The position numbers and the translations under genes were made by a program. A DNA stretch of 64,000 nt from Impatiens glandulifera (taxonomy: Eukaryota > Streptophyta > Magnoliopsida > Ericales > Balsaminaceae): the NCBI RefSeq assembly GCF_907164915.1, contig NC_061862.1, forward strand, positions 2,232,001 through 2,296,000. Reading direction: 5' to 3'. A model generated the notes under the pieces. The model was not told the origin of the DNA and searched no databases. It saw only the letters and a program-made list of their open reading frames with translations. Below are positions 57,235 to 64,000 of the stretch, in pieces (within the stretch, counting starts at the first letter, position 1; every line of letters begins with the position of its first letter).

Positions 57235-60055
57235 ATGAATCGATTGACGTGCGGAACAATTCGATCATGCCTGTCCAGAAAGCAGAAGTATGTTGTGAAG
57301 ATTAAAACTTCTGCACAAAAACTGTGGCAAGCATTGAAGGACAAATTTCTAAAAAAGAGTGGTCAGAATAAGTTCCTTATGAAGAAGCGGTTGTTCCGGT
57401 TTGACTACCAATCATGTACTTCTATGAATGAACATATTACTAAGTTTAATGAATTAGTAGCAAATCTGTTAAACCTTGATGTTAAGTTTGAGGATAAAGA
57501 TCTTGTTTTGATGTTACTAGCGTCCATTCCTGATGAATTTGAACACTTAGAAACAACGTTACTTCATGGGAAGGGAAATGTTTCTTTTGATAATGTAAGT
57601 TCTGCTTTATATAGTCATGAATTGAGAAAACAATAGGTACAACAGATGAAGCATTGATGGTCAAGTACCGTCAGCAAAGCAAATCAAAAGGGAAAGGAGG
57701 AAGATCCGAAATTAGAGTTGCCAAAGATGAATGTGCTTTCTGTCGTGAGAAAAGACATTGGAAGATTAACTACCCAAAGTGGAAGAAGAAAGAGAAAGAT
57801 TCTGAAGATGCAAATATTGCAGAAAACAAAGGTGATGCAGATTCAGAATACTCTTTATCGATGTCACACACAACATCACATCCTGACGCGTGGATATTGG
57901 ACTCATCCTGCACTTATCATATGACACCAGTTCGAAAGTGGTTATTTGACTTTAAGGTGCTTGATGCTGGAGTTGTTTAAATGGGAGATGCTAGTACATG
58001 TAAAATAAAAGGGATATGTTCAATCAAGCTGAGAAATGATGATGGATCCACCAGAATTATCAGAGATGTTCGGTACATACTGAATATGAAAAAGAATCTC
58101 ATTTCTTTGGGGGCCTTGGAGTCAAAAGAGCTACATGTGAAATTTGAAAATGATAGTTAATGTGACAACAAATGTATCAACTTCCGGGAGTAGTAAAGAG
58201 TTAGAGGCAACAAAGCTATGGCATGTGCGATTGGGGCATGCTGGTGAGAAATCTATGCAAACTCTTGTCAAGGAAGGATTGCTAAAAGATACAAAAGTTT
58301 GTAAATTAGATTTTTGTGAACATTGTATTCTGGGAAAACAAAGGAGAGTAAAATTTGGCACTACTATCCATAACACCAAGGGTATTTTGGACTATGTGCA
58401 CTCAGATGTCTGGGGACTTGCCAAGACTCCTTCTCTTGGAGGTAAACATTATTTTGTTACTTTTATTATTGATTTTTCCAGAAGAGTTTGAGTATTTACT
58501 ATGAAGAACAAAGATGAAGTGTTTGGGATTTTTCTTAAATGGAAAACTCAAGTTGAAGACGAGACAGGAAGAAAGATCAAAGTTCTCCAGACTGATAACA
58601 GTGGAGAATACAAGAATGATCCATTACAGAAGTTATGCCAACAATGTGGCATAGTTCGACACTACACAGTCAGGAAAACACCACAGTAGAATGGAGTATC
58701 AGAACGTATGAACAAGACATTGGTGGAGAAAGTTCGATGTATGTTGTTTAATGCTGGGTTAGACAAGAACTTTTGGGCAGAAGCTGTGTCATACGCTAAA
58801 CATTTGGTAAATAACCTACCATCATCTGCACTTGGTGACAAGACTCAATTAGAGGTATGGTCTGGAAAACCTGCAACTGATTATGATTTTTTGTATATTT
58901 TTGGTCATACTGTATATTATTATTTAGTTGAATCAAAGTTGGATCCACAAGGAAAAAAGACTCTTTTTATGAGATTTACTACGGGAGTTAAAGAATATCG
59001 CCTCTGGTGTTTGGATGCAAAGAAAACTATTATCAGTAGAGATGTTACTTTTGATGATTATTCAATGTTGAATAAGGTAACACCAGACAAGATTGATTGT
59101 GCTCCGCAACAGGTGGAGTTTGAGCAGATAAAGATAAGCCCAACTATAAGTGACTCTCCGACGACAGACGAAGAGTTAAATGAGGAAGAGGTTCCAACCC
59201 AAGAACCCTTAGAACAACATGAATCAATTGATGTGAACATGCCAAGACAAGTTATTCAAAAACCAGGTCGGTTTGTTGACTTGGCGGCCTATGCACTTCT
59301 AGTCGTAAATGATGTTCCATCCACTTTTTTAGATGACAGTCGAAGTACTGAAAATGGAAAAAGGAGAGGTGTTATGGAAGATGAATTGCAATCTATTCAG
59401 AAGAATGAGACATGCAAGTTGACGCATCTACGAAAAGAGAAGAAGACTATTGGTTGTAAATGGATCTTTGCTAAGAAAGAAGGATTTCCCGAAAAATTTG
59501 ATATTCGCTACAAGGCAAAATTGGTAGTTAAAGACTACGCTCAGAAGGAAGGAGTTGATTATAATGAGGTACTTTCTCCTGTTGTTAAACACTCTCCCAT
59601 TAGAATTTTGTTGGCCTTAGTAGCATAAATGAATTTGGAGCTAGCTCAACCAGATGTGAAGACTGCAGACATACACAGTCATTTGAACGAGGAAATCTAC
59701 ATTAATCAACTAGATGAATTCAAAGTTGCTGATAAAGAAAATTGGGTTTGCAAGTTGAACAGATCATTGTACAGGTTGAAGCAATTGTCGAGACAATGGT
59801 ACAAAGTGACTTGACAAATTTATGATTGAGCACAAGTACACAAGAAGCAGATTCAATTCATGTTTGTATTTGCGCTAACTGCAAGATGAGTCTTATATCT
59901 ATTTACTCTTTTACGTTGATGATATGTTGATAGCATCAAAGAGCCAATATGAAATTGATAAATTGAAGGCTCAATTGGGTAAGAAGTTGGAGATGAAAGA
60001 CATGGGAAAAACCAAATTTGAACTTTGTTTAGATTTGGTAAAAATATTCCGCGTT
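57235..60055 (+). pseudogene. Copia gag-pol relic lacking RNase H
   Basis: gag (57,235-57,636, UBN2 type) comes first, then a knuckle with the third Cys replaced (CAFCREKRHWKINYP). Protease has DSS in place of DSG (57,895-57,905). Integrase has an H-H-C-C finger (58,220-58,340), HSDVWG, QTDNSGEY and a stop just before NGVSERMNKT (58,688). A linker to about 59,400 follows, then RT (59,450-59,980) with YVDDMLIASK at about 59,908 in a shifted frame. After DMGKTKF the sequence jumps to the 3' LTR region, so RNase H is deleted. Stops stand at 57,637, 57,978, 58,490, 58,688, 59,627 and 59,813. Confidence 0.9.
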
Positions 60056-60148
60056 TGAGTCAGCGCTGAAGAGCGCCAATTGGAAGCACTGAAGAGCTAT
60101 TTTTAATATTGAAGATTAGTATTTGGATATTGTGCCAATGTGGAGATT

Positions 60149-60478
60149 TGTTAATTTTGGCACAATTAGAATCCCACATAGGAAGATGATGGGAGTGAAA
60201 AAAGTTTCTTAGTATATAAAAGAAACTATATTCACAATTAGAATAAATCCCACATCGGAAGATGATGGGAGTTGAGGAAGTTTCTTAGTGTATAAAAGAA
60301 ACTTTCCCCTCTTTGTTTTATTGCACCCAATATTTGTATCTCTTCTTCCTTATTAATTAATAGCCTTAGTGCTCGGAGACGTAGACAACATTTTGGCCGA
60401 ACTCCGTTATCAAAATCTGTTAGTGTGTTCTTTCATTTATTTTCTTCTTTTGTGTTTCTGTCAGGGTTTTTCCCAACA
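60149..60478 (+). repeat. 3' LTR, nested Copia
   Basis: 330 bp; pairs with 56,661-56,989 with scattered substitutions. Confidence 0.9.
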
Positions 60479-60905
60479 CTTTAACTCATACAGTGCCTTA
60501 TTTAGTCGATAAACTTTCTTCTCTTTTTCTTTGATCTCAAAACCTTCGGGCTGCTCAACATACACCTCTTCTTGAATTTATCCATTTAAAAAAGCTGATT
60601 TTACATTAAGTTGAAATGTATTTTTACCTCCAACTAAGCTGCAATGGCTACACAAGTACGGATTGTCTCCATTCTTTCCACATGAGCATAAGTTTATGAG
60701 AAGTCAACTCCCGGTTGTTGAGAATAACCCTTTGCGACAAGTCGAGATTTATGTTTTTGAATTAAACCATCCTCACTGTACTTTACTTTGTAGACCCATT
60801 TTAATCCAATAGTTTTCTTTCCATCTGACAAGTCCACGAGTTCTATGTTGAATTTTTCTCAATTGTACATAATTCATATAAACCAAACACACATTCAAGA
60901 AACAC
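60479..60905 (-). pseudogene. Copia relic (RT N-terminal half)
   Basis: The minus strand reads KKTIGLKWVYKVKYSEDG, HKSRLVAKGYSQQPGVDF and [13 protein letters not shown], ending LYELK at the insertion point. The RT continues at 56,660 on the other side of the nested element. The 5' half of the element is missing. Confidence 0.85.
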
Positions 60906-61932
60906 TCGTTATAAATGAAGTCTCTATTTTTTTTTCTATTCTTCTGCTTCTGCCTGGATTTTGCATACTTGCTTGTTTCCATGGCCCCAATGAACCACCA
61001 CGTATTGAGTTATTTTAAAACATATTTTTTCTCATCATTTTGATTTAGATCGCTAGTTTGATGTGGTTTATTTGTATTTAATTCAAATAAACCATTATCC
61101 CATCAATATCATCAATAACTTCTTCCATCAAAATTATTTAAAATAATTGTTTTAAAAATATTCAATTTAAAAAAGTCACGTATAGTATGAATTTAATAAA
61201 TACTGTCTATATACCTTTTATACTTGTCCTCTCAAGCTTTGAGCCAATTTTTTTTTGAATTCTCTTTTGGGATTTTGTTTAAATTGGAGCTTTAAATTTG
61301 TAATATAGTTAACTTGGACTTGCATATATTTAGGGAAATTTAACGAAATGATACCAATAAGAAGTGAAATTTGAAAAATAATTCAAAGTTAATAATGTTT
61401 GCAGAAAATAATATTTTGAGCATGTGAAATGTCCATAATGTCTTATGCGTCATGCAAATATGTATAGTGCGTGATGTGAATATGTATAGTACATGACGCG
61501 AATATGTATAGTGCGTCACGCAAAATATATAGTCCGTGACACAGATTGTATAGTGCGTCACGCGAATTGTATGGTGCATCAAACAAATTGTAAGATTTCA
61601 TCTCTCGTCGTCTCCGTCTCTAGTTGCTCATCATGACTGCTGCCTCAACTCATCCATCAAAGCTCGTATCGTTGTTCCTTCAAACCTCGTCTTGATTATT
61701 CAGGTGAGTATGAGTTTTTTCCGTCAAACCTTGTTACTATGTACGTCAAACCTTGTTACTGTCATGTTCATCAATTCATGTAACTGTCATGTTCGTCACG
61801 ATCGTATATATCCTCGTCACGATCTTATATAACCTTGTAACAAATTTTCAATTTTTCACGACTTATTATAACAAACTATTATCCTTTTTGAAGATGGCGT
61901 AAACTAAAACATGACTGAGCAGTTTCACTAAA
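60906..61932 (-). repeat. dispersed repeat with minisatellite, inverted copy
   Basis: Reverse complement of 17,490-18,480, with the minisatellite at 61,440-61,590. It is joined to Copia sequence on the left and satellite on the right, mirroring the other copy. Confidence 0.8.
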
Positions 61933-61934
61933 TC

Positions 61935-63768
61935 ACAAGGTTTCACTTAGTTTGCAATTCACTAAATCACAATCACTATAAAACCAACATAAATAAATGA
62001 TCGTTCTCAATCTTTTAGAATTTTTTTTGTTTCTATCCCCGCAGAAACAATATAGTCTTATCATATTATTTTTAAGATTAAACCAACTAAGTATTAAAAA
62101 ATGCATAAATGAAGTATTCTCTTACATAGAGTTTTTATAATTTCATCCTGAATTTAATTATACGTCCCAAATCACAAGTAATTCAAATCAAAATTCATTC
62201 AAATCACAAGTCATCAAATCACAATCACTATTATCTAAACTTAGGAAATGATCATTTTCAAAGTTTTAGCAATTGTGTGTTTTTATCTAAGCAGCAACAA
62301 TATAGTATTATCATAAGTATTCTCATACACAGAGTTTTTATATTTTCAAACCAACTATAACTAAATGTCCCAAATCATAGGTCATTTATATTTAAAGTCA
62401 CCAAATCATAATCAGTATAAAACCAAAATTAGTAAATGATTGTTCTCAATCTTTTAAAATTTTTGTGATTGTATCCACGCGACAACAATATAGTCTTATC
62501 ATATTATTTATATGGATAAACAACATAAGTAGGAGAATATGTAAAAAAGAAATATCTCTCATAAACATAGTTTTATAATTTCAAACCGAATATAATTATA
62601 CGTCCCAAATCAAAAGTTATTCAAACCTAAAACCAACATTTGTAAGTGATATTTCTCAATATTTAAGAATTTTTTTTTATCCACGCCTTAACAATATAGT
62701 TTTATCATATTATTTGTAAGACTAAAAAACAACCTAAGTAGGAGAATATGCAGAAATGAAGTATTCTCATCCACATACTTTTTTTAATGTCAAACCCAAT
62801 ATAATTATACGTTCAAATCACAATTCATTAAAATCTAAAACCACCAAATTACAATCACTATAAAACTAACATTAGAAATAGATCGTTCTCAATCATTTAG
62901 AATTTTTGCGCTTTTATTCACGCCGCAACAATATAGTCTTATCATATTATTTGTAAGATTAAACCAACTAAATAAGAGATTATGTATAAATGAAGTATTC
63001 TCATACACAGAGTTTTATAATTTCAAATCGAATATAATTATACGTCCCAATTCAAATCACAATAACTATAAAATAACCATTGTTAAATGATCGTTCTCAA
63101 TCTTTTAATTTTTTTTTGTTTCTATCCATGCGACAACAATACAATTTAAACAAATTATTTGTAAGACTAAATCAAATAAATAAGAGAATATACAAAAATG
63201 AAGTATTCTATTACACAATATTTTTACAATCGAAACATAATATAATTTTACGTCACAAATTACAAGTCAATTTTTTTTTATAATTTAAGTGTTCCTATTC
63301 ATTCGTTAACAATATAGTCTTATCATATCATTTGTAAAACTAAACCAACTAAGTAAGAGAATATGTAGAAATGGAGAATTCTCATACACCGAGATTTTAT
63401 AATTTCAAACTAAAAATAATTATACGTTTTAAATCACAAGTCATTCAAATCACAAATCACCAAATCACAATCACTAAAAACAACATTGGTATATGATCGT
63501 TTTCAATCTTTTAGATTTTTGTGTTTCTATTTACGCGGCAACAATATAGTCTTATCATATTATTTGTAAGACTAATAAATCAACTAAGTACGAGAATATG
63601 CAGAAATGAAGTATTCTCATACACCGAGTTTTTTTAATGTCTAATCGAATATAAATACATGTTCCAAATCACAAGTCATTCAAATTTAAAACCACCAAAT
63701 TACCATCACTATAAAACTAACATTAGGAAGTGATCATTCAATATTTAAGAATTTTTGTGTTTCAAAGA
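61935..63768 (-). repeat. satellite array 6 (minus orientation)
   Basis: About eight monomers of the same family. The array ends abruptly at 63,768 against the methyltransferase 3' flank. Confidence 0.95.
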
Positions 63769-64000
63769 TAAAACAAAGAATTGTGTTTCCTAATTGTATT
63801 GTATTCATTCCTTAGAGAAATCCCTACAAGATCAGACCAATCTTCTTCTTATTGGCTATAGCTAGATTAATTAGCCCTGTGTCATTCCTTTTTTTGATAT
63901 TGAAAGTAGTTGTTAATGGGGAAGAGAAATATATCATATAAATGGGTGAAGAAATTGTGAAGAGTAGAACAATCAGCTCTGTAATGATTCTGGGTAAAAG
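63769..64000 (+). pseudogene. second copy of the methyltransferase 3' flank and 20-oxidase 3' end
   Basis: Direct copy of 52,808-53,036, starting within a few bases of the methyltransferase stop codon; no coding exon precedes it. Read on the minus strand it includes the last codons of the 20-oxidase relic. It continues beyond the window. Confidence 0.9.

Larger units (their letters stand above)
56661..60478 (+). mobile_element. Copia LTR retrotransposon, degenerate, nested
   Basis: LTRs of 329 bp (56,661-56,989) and 330 bp (60,149-60,478), TG...CA, are alike but visibly diverged. The primer-binding site TGGTATCAGAGC is at 56,992-57,003. It is inserted in the RT of the minus-strand relic. No target duplication is seen (AATTT before, CTTTA after), and the host RT lacks about eight expected codons at the site, so a small deletion accompanied or followed insertion. 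Confidence 0.92.

Noticed and set aside
1..64000. A new multi-gene biological system
   Set aside because: No co-oriented, intact set of unknown genes exists here. Coding sequence is retrotransposon-derived or a broken copy of a known plant gene, except the truncated methyltransferase.

Overview
The window is eukaryotic nuclear DNA from a flowering plant, probably a eudicot. The evidence is intron-containing plant gene families (pectin-type methyltransferase, gibberellin 20-oxidase, phage-type RNA polymerase), a plant initiator tRNA-Met, plant Copia and Gypsy LTR retrotransposons, LINE remnants, and about 20 kb of an AT-rich tandem satellite. I cannot name the species. The mix of satellite, nested retrotransposons and broken gene copies fits pericentromeric or other non-recombining heterochromatin.

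Layout, left to right. 1-3,010 is one arm of a large inverted duplication: a gibberellin 20-oxidase scrap, a decayed tRNA, a promoter-like stretch and a block with a gag-like remnant. Satellite in plus orientation fills 3,040-6,165 and 11,865-16,500. Between these arrays lies a Copia relic split by a young CRM-like Gypsy element (7,123-10,716) with identical LTRs and an in-frame internal deletion. A DUF4283-type LINE fragment (16,500-17,060) and a dispersed minisatellite-bearing repeat (17,490-18,480) follow. Next are a degenerate Copia (18,639-22,881) and a Tork-like Copia relic whose 3' LTR is split by an intact Ale/Retrofit-like Copia (23,288-28,081) with identical 163-bp LTRs and one uninterrupted polyprotein. 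From 29,595 the satellite is in minus orientation (29,595-31,870; 34,310-36,400; 40,245-47,330; 61,935-63,768). These arrays are separated by a third copy of the arm block, a DUF4283 LINE ORF1 fragment and a broken RPOT gene (36,737-40,020).

The second arm spans 47,335-54,400. It carries the best gene in the window, an eight-exon methyltransferase (49,306-52,807) whose catalytic part is intact but which lacks the N-terminal membrane anchor. Tail to tail with it is a gibberellin 20-oxidase pseudogene with a complete initiator tRNA-Met in its interior gap. At 55,140-60,905 a minus-strand Copia relic is split by a plus-strand Copia. An inverted copy of the 17.5-kb dispersed repeat, another satellite array and a second copy of the methyltransferase 3' flank (63,769-64,000) close the window.

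Apart from the tRNA, the Ale-like Copia polyprotein and possibly the truncated methyltransferase, nothing looks functional. I see no multi-gene system. The most unusual feature is the architecture: satellite arrays that switch polarity between inverted arms, with monomers carrying two dyads, and a unique block that adjoins satellite at three places. All alignments were read by eye, so percentages are not given.
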